A stretch of DNA of 56,429 bases, from positions 1 through 56,429 of the forward strand of contig JAJQGU010000046.1 of the NCBI GenBank assembly GCA_021200315.1, written 5' to 3'. Under the pieces are notes generated by a model, which saw only the letters and a program-made list of their open reading frames with translations, searched no databases and was not told the DNA's origin. The position numbers and the translations under genes are program-made. Shown piece by piece: positions 16,777-26,015 of this stretch. The DNA is from Akkermansiaceae bacterium. Lineage in GTDB: Bacteria; Verrucomicrobiota; Verrucomicrobiia; Verrucomicrobiales; Akkermansiaceae. How positions within the stretch are numbered: the stretch's first letter is position 1; every line of letters begins with the position of its first letter.

Positions 16777-18069
16777 TCAGCCACGCGGCTCGGCGGGAAG
16801 CAGCCTGAGCCGGGCAAAGCGGGGGAGCCCGTTTTCCATAGGGGGGCGGACGTCGCCCTGAATCAACGGCAGCGCATAGTCGACGAACGCCCGCTCCACA
16901 TTATTCCCGGCGGCGTTGATCCACCCGCGGGGCACCAGTTTCTCGCGATTGGCCGCCGCTTCGAGCGGCACGAGCGTCAGGCGGCAGGCGTACTCCCCGT
17001 GCGTCCCTCCGCGTTCGAAAGACACCATCTTGCCGGAAGCGCCGGCCAGAGCCTGCGCCACGGCAAAGCTCCCCGCGTCCCAAGCCTCGCCGATATCCGT
17101 CCCGGAGGCCGCGTGAGCCGCGCAGCGCTGCAGCAGCGAAAGCTCGACACCGCGCACCTTGAACCCCGTCTTCCGCCGAACCGCCTCCGCCAGCAAAGCG
17201 GCCAGCCCCCCGAGCTGAGCGTGTCCGAAGACATCCCTCCCCCCCTCCGGGGACTCGGACACAAAGCGGCCGTCCGCATCGCGGACGCCCTCGGACACGG
17301 CCGCCATGCACGACCCCCGGCGCCGATAGACGGCCGCCACATCCGCGAGGAACCTCTCCATCGAGAAAGGAACCTCGGGCAGGTAGACGAGATCGGGCCC
17401 TCCCCCGGCATGGGCGGCCAGAGCGGACGCGCCGGCCAGCCAGCCGGCGTGCCGTCCCATAATCTCGACAATGGTCACGCGCCCTTTCTCATAAACGCGC
17501 ACATCGCGGTCGAGCTCCATGCAGGCCGTGGCGATGAAGCGCGCGGCTGACCCGAAGCCGGGGCAGTGATCCGTGCCGCAGAGATCGTTATCTATCGTCT
17601 TGGGAATCCCGACCACCCGGCAGGCATACCCGGCATCGGCGAGAAATCCGGAAATCTTGCGGCAGGTATCCATGGAATCATTGCCGCCGATATAGAAAAA
17701 ATAGCGCACATCGTATCTCCGGAACACGCCGAGCAGGCGCAGATAATCCGCCGCGTCCTCTTCAGGATCGCTCATCTTGTAGCGGCACGAGCCCAGCGCG
17801 GCGGCGGGGGTGCAGCGCAGCAGACTCAGTTCACGGCGGTCTTCGCACCCCATGTCGAACAACTTCCCGTTCAGCACGCCCTCGATTCCGTGAGCGGCGC
17901 CGAGCGTCCGCGTCACGCAGGGGGCGGCCAGCGACGCCTCGATCGCGCCGAGAGCGCTGGCGTTGACGACAGCGGTGGGACCGCCGGACTGGGCGATGAC
18001 GCAGGAGCCCGTCAGGCTCGGAGAAGCGGGGGATGAGGAACCGGTTTGGGATGGCGGAAACGAAGACAT
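16777..18069 (-). CDS. pfp: Pyrophosphate-type 6-phosphofructokinase
   Basis: 430 residues. Interconverts fructose 6-phosphate and fructose 1,6-bisphosphate. Residues 128-132 read GGNDS; the Asp where ATP enzymes have Gly is the mark of PPi-dependent forms. PKTIDND (156-162) has Lys where ATP enzymes have Gly, again PPi-type. MGRHAGWL and a conserved C-terminal segment support the family. The chosen start follows AAGG at 6-nt spacing; an ATG 24 bp upstream is less likely. A PPi-type enzyme makes glycolysis reversible and saves ATP, common in anaerobes. Confidence 0.9.
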   Translation of the reverse strand: MSSFPPSQTGSSSPASPSLTGSCVIAQSGGPTAVVNASALGAIEASLAAPCVTRTLGAAHGIEGVLNGKLFDMGCEDRRELSLLRCTPAAALGSCRYKMSDPEEDAADYLRLLGVFRRYDVRYFFYIGGNDSMDTCRKISGFLADAGYACRVVGIPKTIDNDLCGTDHCPGFGSAARFIATACMELDRDVRVYEKGRVTIVEIMGRHAGWLAGASALAAHAGGGPDLVYLPEVPFSMERFLADVAAVYRRRGSCMAAVSEGVRDADGRFVSESPEGGRDVFGHAQLGGLAALLAEAVRRKTGFKVRGVELSLLQRCAAHAASGTDIGEAWDAGSFAVAQALAGASGKMVSFERGGTHGEYACRLTLVPLEAAANREKLVPRGWINAAGNNVERAFVDYALPLIQGDVRPPMENGLPRFARLRLLPAEPRG

Positions 18070-18081
18070 GGCGTACCTTGG

Positions 18082-18110
18082 ATACTGAACCATCCCGGCG
18101 GGGAAGTCAA
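18082..18110 (-). promoter_or_regulatory. Probable promoter of pfp
   Basis: On the minus strand TTGACT, 17 bp, CAGTAT, 12 bp before the ATG. It leaves a leader of about 5 nt, too short for the AAGG to act as a normal Shine-Dalgarno if transcription starts there. Confidence 0.4.
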
Positions 18111-18280
18111 GCGGAGAAGCGCGCGGCCCCCCTCAAGGCGCGCGGCCAGCATGCACGCGCTTCTCCCCGTGCCGCCCGATTCAGCTCCGCCGTTTTCCGC
18201 GCGCCTCCCGCAGGCTCTTTTCCCCGGCAGCGCCTTCGGAACACGCGCGGCCCACACCGCGGAGCATGCGCACAAAAAAC

Positions 18281-18311
18281 TTGATTTGGAGCGGATATTG
18301 CTCTAAATATC
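18281..18311 (+). promoter_or_regulatory. Promoter with overlapping palindromic operator for the Rrf2 gene
   Basis: TTGATT, 17 bp, TAAATA. A perfect inverted repeat GATATT-N6-AATATC (18294-18311) covers the -10 box. This arrangement predicts self-repression by the Rrf2 protein encoded just downstream. Confidence 0.6.
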
Positions 18312-18327
18312 CTCAGGAGAAAGCCGT

Positions 18328-18747
18328 ATGCTGAGAATTTCCACAAAAGGGCGCTACGCGCTGAGGGTCATGCTCGATCTGGCCCGCCAAGAAAGCGGCC
18401 GCCCCATCTCCCTCAAGGACGTGGGAGAGCGGCAGAAAGTCACGGTCAAGTACTTGGAGAGCATCATGGCCCAGCTCGTGCGGGGCGGGTTCGTGAGCAG
18501 TCTGCGCGGCAAAGCCGGCGGGTACCGCCTCGCCGTGGATCCCGCCGCATGCACGGTCGGCCGTATCGTGAAATGCATGGAGGGCGACATGTCGCCCGTG
18601 GCCTGCCTCGCCGAAGGCGCCGCAGCCTGCCCCCTCGCCCACGGCTGCGATACGCTCCCCTTCTGGAAAGGGCTTCAGCAGGTGATCGACGCCTATCTCG
18701 AAAGCGCCACCTTAGCCGACCTCCTTCACGCCGGGCAGCGAAAATGA
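18328..18747 (+). CDS. Rrf2-family transcription regulator (IscR/CymR-like)
   Basis: 139 residues. The N-terminal winged helix is classic Rrf2: MLRISTKGRYALRVMLDLAR, then the recognition region VKYLESIMAQLVRGGFVSSLRGKAGGYRL. Three cysteines occur as C-x7-C-x5-C (VAC...AACPLAHGC, about residues 92-107), similar to the iron-sulfur ligands of IscR. It could sense iron-sulfur or cysteine status, but the spacing is not exactly that of E. coli IscR. A good Shine-Dalgarno (AGGAGA) precedes the start, unlike many genes here. Overlaps the SanA-like gene by ATGA. Confidence 0.88.
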   Translation: MLRISTKGRYALRVMLDLARQESGRPISLKDVGERQKVTVKYLESIMAQLVRGGFVSSLRGKAGGYRLAVDPAACTVGRIVKCMEGDMSPVACLAEGAAACPLAHGCDTLPFWKGLQQVIDAYLESATLADLLHAGQRK

Positions 18748-19640
18748 CGACCGGCGCCAGAAAAACAGGCCGGAACGCGGCCCCTGCCGCGGCCGCCTCT
18801 CCCGCCGCCCGCGGACACATGCGGAAAGGCGGCGCCGGGAAAACGAACGCCGCCCGAAAGTCCGCCGGGAAGAAAGCCGCCCCCCCGGCGAAGGGCGAGG
18901 GGAAAAACCCGTCCAACCGCCCGCAGAGAAAACCGCGGCGATGGCGGCGCCGGGGCGCCGCCCTGCTCCGGCTCTGCGCCGTGTGCTGCCTGTTCGTCTC
19001 CGCGCTCGCGATCACGGCCGAAATCTACGTAAGCGTGCAGTCATCCGGCAGACATGTGGCCGACGCAAAAAACATCCCCTCCGGCCAAGTAGGGCTCGTA
19101 CTCGCCTGCCCGCCCAGGCTCGGAGATCGCGAAAACCCTCTTTTCGCCAGCCGAATGGCCGCGGCCGCGGCTCTGTGGCGCTCCGGCAGCGCGCGCTGCC
19201 TCATCGTCTCGGGCGCCGAAGGTACGCCTGACGGCAGCGGCCCCGCCGCCATGCGGGCCGCTCTCATCCGCCGAGGAGTGCCGGGGAAATACATCGTCTG
19301 CGACTACGCGAGCCCGCGGACTCTCGATTCCGTCCTCCGCGCCCGGCACATCTTCGGCGCCGAAAACATCACCTTTGTCGCTCAGGAGTTCCACAACAAG
19401 CGGGCCCTGGCCATAGCCGCCCGCTTCGGCATCGACGCCCGCGCCCTCGACGCGGAAGACCCGCCGCCCTTCTCTTCGTTCACGGCGCGCCTTCGCGCCT
19501 GGCTTCGCGAACGAGCCGCACGCACGGCCATGCTGGCGGAGCTGTTTCTCCTCAACCGCGAACCGCGCTGTCTCGGCGAGGCCGAGCCGCTGCCCGAGCT
19601 TCCGGACAGAAGGCCGCGGGGCATCTTCATTTCCTACTGA
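18744..19640 (+). CDS. SanA/YdcF-like DUF218 membrane protein
   Basis: 298 residues. The first 75 are extremely rich in Ala, Lys, Arg and Gly and look disordered and basic. One membrane segment lies at about 77-95 (LCAVCCLFVSALAI). The periplasmic DUF218 domain follows: VGLVLACPP, SRMAAAAALWRSG, LIVSGAEG, and VAQEFHNKRALAIAARFGIDA, which resembles E. coli SanA (envelope barrier, vancomycin exclusion). The long basic tail is unusual for SanA. It is co-translated with the Rrf2 regulator. Confidence 0.78.
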   Translation: MTTGARKTGRNAAPAAAASPAARGHMRKGGAGKTNAARKSAGKKAAPPAKGEGKNPSNRPQRKPRRWRRRGAALLRLCAVCCLFVSALAITAEIYVSVQSSGRHVADAKNIPSGQVGLVLACPPRLGDRENPLFASRMAAAAALWRSGSARCLIVSGAEGTPDGSGPAAMRAALIRRGVPGKYIVCDYASPRTLDSVLRARHIFGAENITFVAQEFHNKRALAIAARFGIDARALDAEDPPPFSSFTARLRAWLRERAARTAMLAELFLLNREPRCLGEAEPLPELPDRRPRGIFISY

Positions 19641-19697
19641 AGAGAAAGCGGCCGCGCCCATTGCCGGGCCTCCCGGGCAAAAAATTCAATTTTAGTC

Positions 19698-19726
19698 TTG
19701 CCAAGCGGGGGAAACAGGGGTATCTT
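19698..19726 (+). promoter_or_regulatory. Promoter of tRNA-His
   Basis: TTGCCA, 17 bp, TATCTT, ending 21 bp before the mature tRNA 5' end. Confidence 0.6.
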
Positions 19727-19747
19727 CCCTTTCCGACTTCGCGTCAT

Positions 19748-19823
19748 GGTGCCTGTAGTTCAGCGGTAGAGCCCCGGATTGTGGTTCCGGTTGTCGTGGG
19801 TTCGAATCCCATCGGGCACCCCA
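19748..19823 (+). tRNA. tRNA-His (anticodon GTG)
   Basis: Complete cloverleaf. The acceptor GTGCCTG pairs with CGGGCAC, an encoded extra G(-1) at 19748 faces C73, and CCA is encoded. The anticodon stem CCGGA/TCCGG carries the loop TTGTGGT. The TPsiC arm holds GGTTCGAATCC. The extra 5' G is diagnostic for histidine. Confidence 0.96.
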
Positions 19824-20067
19824 TCCATTTAAACAAGCGACGCCCCGCGGGGCTCATTGTATACTTTTTGTGTATCGGCGCGGACATTGCGCCTGTAACG
19901 CCCCCGATTACGCGGGAAACACCGCGGCTCGGTCACCATCGATCCGCTTTGTGTCCGCTCCGGCCGGCGGCGTTCATTTTATGCGGTCCGCGCTCCGGAG
20001 CGAGAAAGCGCTGTTCCGCACCATGCAGAGAAGCCCGGAGGCCAAGAAAAACGGGCTCTCGGGGGAA

Positions 20068-20098
20068 AAGCCTCCGCCCCTCCCCGGGGAGCGCCGGC
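20068..20098. repeat. Dispersed GC-rich repeat, copy B
   Basis: AAGCCTCC, CGCCCCTCCCCGGGG and AGCGCCGG as in copy A (16258-16290). It sits between tRNA-His and the end of hsdR. Confidence 0.55.
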
Positions 20099-20114
20099 CA
20101 AGGGCGTTTCGTCC

Positions 20115-23100
20115 TCAGGCGGCCGACGCGGTGATGGGGTTGTGCAGCTCATCGATCACATCGAGAACAAGCTGGTGTTTTTCTCCAAAAAGTCCTGAAA
20201 TATCAATGTCGTTAAACAGGTCTCCCCCTAGGCGCTCTCTTGTCACATCGCCGTTCGCCCGGACGTAGTCGATGATGGTATGCACAAATTCCTGCTGGGC
20301 GGCATTCAAGGAAGAGCCATTCAAATACCTGCCGAATTTTTCATTCACCGTCTCCTGATCCAGCCCTACCACGCTGCGCACAAATGCCGCCAGCGGCTTA
20401 TCTTTTGCGGCCTTCTCATAATCCTCCCGGCTCCCCAGCTCACTCCACATAATACGTTCCAGCTCCCGAAGGTCGGCCTCCGTAATAGGCTCCAGATGAT
20501 GAATCTTGGAGATGACCGGGCTGTCTATGTGTTCCTTCAGATAATCCATCACCTTCTGACGGTAGGTTCTGATATCAATAGGGGGCAGAGTACCAGGCAG
20601 CGGGGAACCCGTGATTACATCCTTTATATCGACATCTATCAGTTTTCTCCCCCGCCCTTCCAGGAACCGCATCAGCCCGCGCAGATTTTCCCGCAGACCT
20701 TCCAACACGGGAACACTCGGATGACTCCAGAACTCATTATCCGCAAGCATCCTCAACTCATTCTCCCTGGCTCTGACCTGAGGGATGGAAGACTTTTCAT
20801 CCCATAAATAGCGGGCTATCCCGACGACATTCTTCACATGCTCCTTCGCTCTCTCAGTATGGCCGTCCCGAATCACCGCCAGGATCACTTGAAACATGCG
20901 GCAATCAAAAGCAATCGCCCGGGGCTCCTCTCTGCCCTCGTTATCCAACAAAGGCGCCAGATGGGTTGATATTTCCCCGACAGCCTCCTCGGAAACGGCC
21001 CGCCACTGCTCCTCATCGCAGTATTGATCCACATACCGCATTTCCCCGCGGACCTGGATACGATTCCCATGGGATTTGATTGCAAGAATTTTCTTATAGA
21101 GTCCGCTCTTAAGACGGATATAAAAATTCCTGAGCCATTCGTCTTTCTGGCTGTCCCCATCCTGCAAATTGTGAACGATATGCAGCTGAGCCACGAACAA
21201 TCGCTGCGTCAAACTGAACATTCGGGGTTTCTCAGGTCCGCCCCCTTCTTCCAGCTGCTTAAAAAATTCAAAGTTCCCGCAGTAGTCAAAGATATAAAAA
21301 CCATCCTTATGGCGTCCCGGGCCGTACAAATCTTTACAAAGCCGCGTCCCGCGCCCGATCATCTGCACAAACTTGATTTTCGAACGAACGGGCTTAAAGA
21401 AAACCAAGTTCAGAATGGAAGGAACATCCACCCCCGTATCCAGCATATCCACGGACACCGCGATGCGGAATTCCGGCTTTTCCTCAAAGTCCAGAATGAG
21501 GGAATCCGCAAACTTCACGTAATTATCCACCAGCTGGCAGGTATTGGCGGGGTACTCCGGGTACAGCTCATGAAAGCAGTCCACAATCATCTGCGCATGC
21601 CGGTGATTATACGCGAAAATGACGCTCTTGCCCAAAGTCTCCCCGTTATCCACTTTCAATCCGTTCACCATCAAATATTCCAGCACCTGCCGGCAGGTAT
21701 CTTCATTATAAAGCTCCCGGAAAAATTTGCCTCCGGGGATCTTCAGCCCGGAAGAAGGATCTCTTTCCACGTAATCTTTCAGCCGCTCCCGCTCTTCCTC
21801 CGGCAGCTTGTCCAAATCATCAAGTCCCTCCTTAATCAAACGGGAGGTGCAGTTGACGACACGATAGCCGACAAGAAATTCTTCCTTCACGGCCTGCTCC
21901 AGGGTATAATCATAATCGGGCTCTCCGGACTCGCAGCCGAATATCCGGTAGGTGTTGGCCTCCACTTCATCCTTGGGCGTAGCGGTCAGCCCCACCAGGA
22001 AGCTGTCGAAATAATCGAAAACAGCGCCGTATTTATTGAAAATGCTGCGATGCGCCTCATCGATGACGATCAAATCAAAACGGCCGATCGAAAACCGTTT
22101 CTCCTCCGCGTCGATATAGTTGATCATCGTCTGATACGTGCTGAACATCAGACGGGCGTTCAAATCCTTCCCGCCACTGCCGGAAAGTTCGCAAACAGTC
22201 ATTCCCGGCAAAAGCTTGTTGAAACTGCGGCGAGCCTGACTCACCAAAGACGTGCGGTCCGCCAAAAACAGCACATTCTTCACCCAATTGCCGCGGGCCA
22301 GAACATCCACCAGCGCAATCGCCACGCGGGTCTTGCCCGTGCCCGTGGCCATCACCAGCAGCCCCCTGCGGCGTTTCTTGTTCAGCCGCTCGCAAATCTG
22401 TCTCACCGCCGTTATCTGGTAAGGCCGATTGGCAATTTCAGCTTTCACGCTGAAATCCGCAATATCTTTGCGGCGGCGGCGCTCCATCAGCAATTCCAGA
22501 TCGCTCAGGGAATGGAAGCCCATCACCTTCCTGTCGGGATAGAGCCCGTCGATCACCCTGGTCTCATAACCGTTGGTATAATAAAGCACGGGCTTATAAC
22601 CGTACCTGGCTTTCATGCATTCCCCATACAGATCGGCCTGATGCCGCCCCGCTTCCGGAGAAACAGAAGCCTTTTTAGCCTCCACAATGGCGAGCGGCCT
22701 GCCGTCCCTGCCGTAAAGAACATAATCGCAAAAACCGCTCCCCCGTCCATCGGGCGGCATCCCCTCCACCCTGACCTCCACAGCCGCTTTCCCGGGCTGC
22801 GCCTCGTTCTTCGTCTCCAGCACGTCCCACCCCGCCTCCCTGAGATAGAGGTCTATGTAAAGCCTGCGGGTCTCCGCCTCGCTCATGTACGGCGGCCTGC
22901 GGCATTCCGCCTCCCGGCCGTTCTCCCGCGCCTCCAGCAACTCCACCAGAGAGGCCGCGTTCCTCAAACACAGGGCAGCTTCTTTTTCGCGGATCTCCGC
23001 CCCGTGTTCCGCACGCATCCCGAGGATGCGCACATAATGCAGAGCCCGCATCATGTCCTCGTCTTTCACAAACTCCGTCACCACGGCGCTGTCCAGCAAT

Positions 23101-23258
23101 TCCAGCATGCCGGCCGAGGGCGGCTTCCCGGTTCCCGCCCGCTCATAAATAGAATCAACGGCTCCGCGCAGCAACCCGCGGCAAAGCCTGGCCCGCTCCG
23201 AGCGGGAAGCGGCCCGTTCCGCCTGACTCAATATCTCATGCAAACGCTTGCTGTCCAT
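20115..23258 (-). CDS. hsdR: Type I restriction enzyme, restriction/translocase subunit
   Basis: 1047 residues. Cuts unmodified DNA after ATP-driven translocation, in complex with HsdM and HsdS. N-terminal helical region (1-120), then the nuclease motif with Asp178 and Glu193-Ala-Lys195 (PD-(D/E)xK). SF2 helicase: Walker A MATGTGKT at 303-310, VIDEAHR (DEAH box), LTATP, and the arginine-finger motif QMIGRGTRL. It follows hsdS by 15 bp. All motor and nuclease motifs look intact, so the enzyme should be active. Last gene of hsdM-hsdS-hsdR. Confidence 0.95.
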   Translation of the reverse strand: MDSKRLHEILSQAERAASRSERARLCRGLLRGAVDSIYERAGTGKPPSAGMLELLDSAVVTEFVKDEDMMRALHYVRILGMRAEHGAEIREKEAALCLRNAASLVELLEARENGREAECRRPPYMSEAETRRLYIDLYLREAGWDVLETKNEAQPGKAAVEVRVEGMPPDGRGSGFCDYVLYGRDGRPLAIVEAKKASVSPEAGRHQADLYGECMKARYGYKPVLYYTNGYETRVIDGLYPDRKVMGFHSLSDLELLMERRRRKDIADFSVKAEIANRPYQITAVRQICERLNKKRRRGLLVMATGTGKTRVAIALVDVLARGNWVKNVLFLADRTSLVSQARRSFNKLLPGMTVCELSGSGGKDLNARLMFSTYQTMINYIDAEEKRFSIGRFDLIVIDEAHRSIFNKYGAVFDYFDSFLVGLTATPKDEVEANTYRIFGCESGEPDYDYTLEQAVKEEFLVGYRVVNCTSRLIKEGLDDLDKLPEEERERLKDYVERDPSSGLKIPGGKFFRELYNEDTCRQVLEYLMVNGLKVDNGETLGKSVIFAYNHRHAQMIVDCFHELYPEYPANTCQLVDNYVKFADSLILDFEEKPEFRIAVSVDMLDTGVDVPSILNLVFFKPVRSKIKFVQMIGRGTRLCKDLYGPGRHKDGFYIFDYCGNFEFFKQLEEGGGPEKPRMFSLTQRLFVAQLHIVHNLQDGDSQKDEWLRNFYIRLKSGLYKKILAIKSHGNRIQVRGEMRYVDQYCDEEQWRAVSEEAVGEISTHLAPLLDNEGREEPRAIAFDCRMFQVILAVIRDGHTERAKEHVKNVVGIARYLWDEKSSIPQVRARENELRMLADNEFWSHPSVPVLEGLRENLRGLMRFLEGRGRKLIDVDIKDVITGSPLPGTLPPIDIRTYRQKVMDYLKEHIDSPVISKIHHLEPITEADLRELERIMWSELGSREDYEKAAKDKPLAAFVRSVVGLDQETVNEKFGRYLNGSSLNAAQQEFVHTIIDYVRANGDVTRERLGGDLFNDIDISGLFGEKHQLVLDVIDELHNPITASAA

Positions 23259-23273
23259 CCCGGCCTCCTCTTT

Positions 23274-24434
23274 TTAACCGAAATACTCCTGCATCAGGCT
23301 GTCGAATAACTGCTGGGTTTTGTCAAGCGCCTGTCGGACGGCAAATTTTGATTTGTCGACTTCTTGGACGAAGGCGGAGAACTGGTGTTGCACCTGCATA
23401 GGCGGAAGATTTATCGGCATCGATTTCACATAGGAAACTGCAGCTATATTTTTAATCCCGCTGCCCTTTGTTTCAAGATTGCCAATTGTTTCTTTCATAT
23501 ACGTAAGAAAAGCGATGGGAAGCATTTTGCCATTCAAAGTGAATTTGCAGAGAGCTTGATTAATAATCCCTTTTTCACACCCCTGCGGTAACTGATACAA
23601 TTCACCCATTGTCCCGGAGCAACTCATAATTATATCCCCAGGAAGGCACTCGAATCTACGCAACTCATTAAACTTTTCCTCACTCACATAATATGTTCCT
23701 ATGGTTGCAGATTTCTGTATTGCGTGTTTTTGTTCATATACTTTATACGTTGTATTATCTCGTTCTACAAAGAATTCCTTCTTCAACGCACTGCCAAAAG
23801 GCCCTCTAACAATAGAAGAACACACATCGTCAACAGTAGTTTTTTCCCATCTGTAAGGATTAGTTTCCGGATCTCCAAACATCTCGATAAATCGAGATTT
23901 CACCAGCTCGTCCAGTTTCTGGAGTTGCGACTTATACAAAGCAAGAAGAAATTCTACTTTCTCCAACGTAGAGACCACATTTCGTACAACATTATTCTCT
24001 GGAACCTGAACAACCATATTTGCAATATCTGTCAGGCTGATGGATGGATACGCCTCATCCTTAATCAATGTATTCGGCTTATGAAACAAAAAATAATATT
24101 TGAGATATTTAGAATTAACTTTCTCAGGCGTCACGCACGCCAAATGGCTGACAACATATGCGTCAGAAGGCAGAACATAGACAAATCCTTTCAAACAGGA
24201 CATCCCGCTTTTCGCAAATAGAACAGAACCTTTTCTGAATAGTTTCAGCCTGTGCTTCTTAGCCACCTCCTCATTTACTTTTTGAATTGATCCAATATCT
24301 GCTCCGGCAATCAATTCCGCCAAATTTCCTGCTTTTACAAAAGGCATACCATAGTCACAATAGTTGTGATCTCCTTGCGGAGCTCCTTGTCCGGCAGCAA
24401 CATTAGCTATTTCCTGAAGCTTATATCTCATCAA
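23274..24434 (-). CDS. hsdS: Type I restriction enzyme, specificity subunit
   Basis: 386 residues. Holds two target-recognition domains (about 1-160 and 200-360) joined by the conserved helical spacer YKSQLQKLDELVKSRFIEMFG; a similar helix (RQALDKTQQLFDSLMQEYFG) ends the protein. The two domains recognise the two halves of a bipartite site. The DNA is clearly richer in A and T than its neighbours, notably 23640-24300, which is common for hsdS genes that are exchanged horizontally. Starts with MM; either Met could be used. 23 bp after hsdM. No inverted second hsdS is present for phase switching. Confidence 0.93.
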   Translation of the reverse strand: MMRYKLQEIANVAAGQGAPQGDHNYCDYGMPFVKAGNLAELIAGADIGSIQKVNEEVAKKHRLKLFRKGSVLFAKSGMSCLKGFVYVLPSDAYVVSHLACVTPEKVNSKYLKYYFLFHKPNTLIKDEAYPSISLTDIANMVVQVPENNVVRNVVSTLEKVEFLLALYKSQLQKLDELVKSRFIEMFGDPETNPYRWEKTTVDDVCSSIVRGPFGSALKKEFFVERDNTTYKVYEQKHAIQKSATIGTYYVSEEKFNELRRFECLPGDIIMSCSGTMGELYQLPQGCEKGIINQALCKFTLNGKMLPIAFLTYMKETIGNLETKGSGIKNIAAVSYVKSMPINLPPMQVQHQFSAFVQEVDKSKFAVRQALDKTQQLFDSLMQEYFG

Positions 24435-24457
24435 TCCACCCCCTCACCAATTCCAAT

Positions 24458-25960
24458 TTACAGCCCCAGCAACTTGTTCAATTCGTCCAATTCGGAAGCG
24501 ACCTGCGCCTCCAGCTTGTAAATATCGTCCATAATCTCGGAAGCCGGCGGATATTCGACAGGCACATGGATCGTCTTTTTATACTTATTGACGCTCAAAT
24601 CGTAATCATTATCCACAATTTCCTGCTTGGGGACGAGAAAGCTCTGTTCCGTCCGTTCGCGGGACTCTTCCTCCTCCAAGTGATGGAAACGGCGCACGAC
24701 ATCGGGAATATCATTATCGGCAACGGGGCTGCGTTTGTCATCCAGGCTGTAGCCGTCCGCCTTCATATCATAGAACCAGACCTTATCCGTGCCGCCGGCA
24801 TCAGTCTTGGTAAAAATCAGAATAGCCGTCGACACGCCGGCATAAGGCTTGAACACGCCGGAAGGCATGGAAATGACGGCCTGAAGCCGCTGATGTTCCA
24901 CCAGCTCCCGGCGCAAAGCCCGATGAGCTTTGGAGCCGCCGAACAAAACGCCGTCAGGCACAATGGAGGCGCATCGCCCCCCCAAATTTAACATCTTGAT
25001 AAACAAGGCCATAAAGAGAAGCTCCGTCTTTTTTGTATTGCACAGCGCCAGCAAATCCCTGCTGATATTTTCCTGAAACACGCTCCCCTTGAAAGGAGGA
25101 TTGGCCATGATCAGCGAATAGGCGTCTCTTTCCGCATTGTCCGCCGAAAGGGAATCCTGATACCGGATATTCGGCTCGTCCACCCCGTGGAGCATCATAT
25201 TCATGGCGCCGATGCGGAGCATGGACTGATCCGTATCAAAACCGGAAAAAAGCCCTTTCTTGAAATAACGCTTATTCGCATCATTCAGAAGCGCCTGTTT
25301 GCAGCGCTCGCCGATATAGGCGGCTGCCCCCAGCAGGAAGCCGGCGCTGCCCATGGCGGGGTCAAGGATTCTATCCTCCAGCGCAGGCTCCATCAGCTGA
25401 ACCATCATGAAAATGATGTGGCGGGGCGTCCGGAACTGCCCGAGCTCCCCGGAAGAAGCGATCCTGCTCAAAAGATACTCGTAGACATCCCCCATGATGT
25501 CTTTATTATTCATATCCATGGCGTCAATGCCGTCCACCACCATCGAAAGCACCTGAGGCGTGGGAATCAGGAACACCGCGTTCTTCATATACCGGCTGAA
25601 CGCCGTATCCTTCCCTCCCCCGAGGCTCTTGATGAAAGGGAACACATAACCCCGGACATCATCGAACATCGCCTCCGGGGCAAAATTGCGGAACACATGC
25701 CAGCGGAGGTTCCTGTACTCCGTCTCCACGCGGGGATTTTCGCTGACGACGCAGACGCCGTCCTTAAACACCGCATCATCAGTCAGGGGCACTCCCAGCA
25801 CGCTGGCATTGGACTCCTGCCTCCGCTGGTTATCATCCAGCAGCTTCATGAACATCAAATACGTAATCTGCTCCACCACCGTGATCGGGCTGGTCACGCC
25901 GCCCGTCCAGATGGTATTCCAGATGGCATCGACCTTGTTCTTCAATTCGCCGGTAATCAT
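24458..25960 (-). CDS. hsdM: Type I restriction enzyme, DNA methyltransferase subunit
   Basis: 500 residues. N6-adenine methyltransferase. N-terminal helical HsdM domain (VDAIWNTIWTGGVTSPITVV), SAM-binding motif ILDPAMGSAGFLL, and the catalytic NPPF in MANPPFKGSVF. First gene of the operon, with a strong promoter and a Shine-Dalgarno (GGAGAAGG) before the ATG. Together with HsdS it also forms the modification enzyme. Confidence 0.95.
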   Translation of the reverse strand: MITGELKNKVDAIWNTIWTGGVTSPITVVEQITYLMFMKLLDDNQRRQESNASVLGVPLTDDAVFKDGVCVVSENPRVETEYRNLRWHVFRNFAPEAMFDDVRGYVFPFIKSLGGGKDTAFSRYMKNAVFLIPTPQVLSMVVDGIDAMDMNNKDIMGDVYEYLLSRIASSGELGQFRTPRHIIFMMVQLMEPALEDRILDPAMGSAGFLLGAAAYIGERCKQALLNDANKRYFKKGLFSGFDTDQSMLRIGAMNMMLHGVDEPNIRYQDSLSADNAERDAYSLIMANPPFKGSVFQENISRDLLALCNTKKTELLFMALFIKMLNLGGRCASIVPDGVLFGGSKAHRALRRELVEHQRLQAVISMPSGVFKPYAGVSTAILIFTKTDAGGTDKVWFYDMKADGYSLDDKRSPVADNDIPDVVRRFHHLEEEESRERTEQSFLVPKQEIVDNDYDLSVNKYKKTIHVPVEYPPASEIMDDIYKLEAQVASELDELNKLLGL

Positions 25961-25987
25961 GATCTGAAAAGCCTTCTCCGCGCCGTC

Positions 25988-26015
25988 ATTTTACAGCATT
26001 CCGGAAAGTTGTCAA
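25988..26015 (-). promoter_or_regulatory. Strong promoter of hsdM-hsdS-hsdR
   Basis: On the minus strand TTGACA, 16 bp, TAAAAT, then 27 bp to the start codon with GGAGAAGG in between. It matches 6/6 and 5/6 consensus. Confidence 0.75.

Noticed and set aside
19824..20114. Second tRNA or small gene after tRNA-His
   Set aside because: No second cloverleaf found; open frames here have no motif and cross the repeat copy B.
21024..23309. 761-codon open frame on the plus strand
   Set aside because: It is entirely antisense to hsdR, whose motifs are intact; its His/Pro/Ile-rich translation has no family resemblance.
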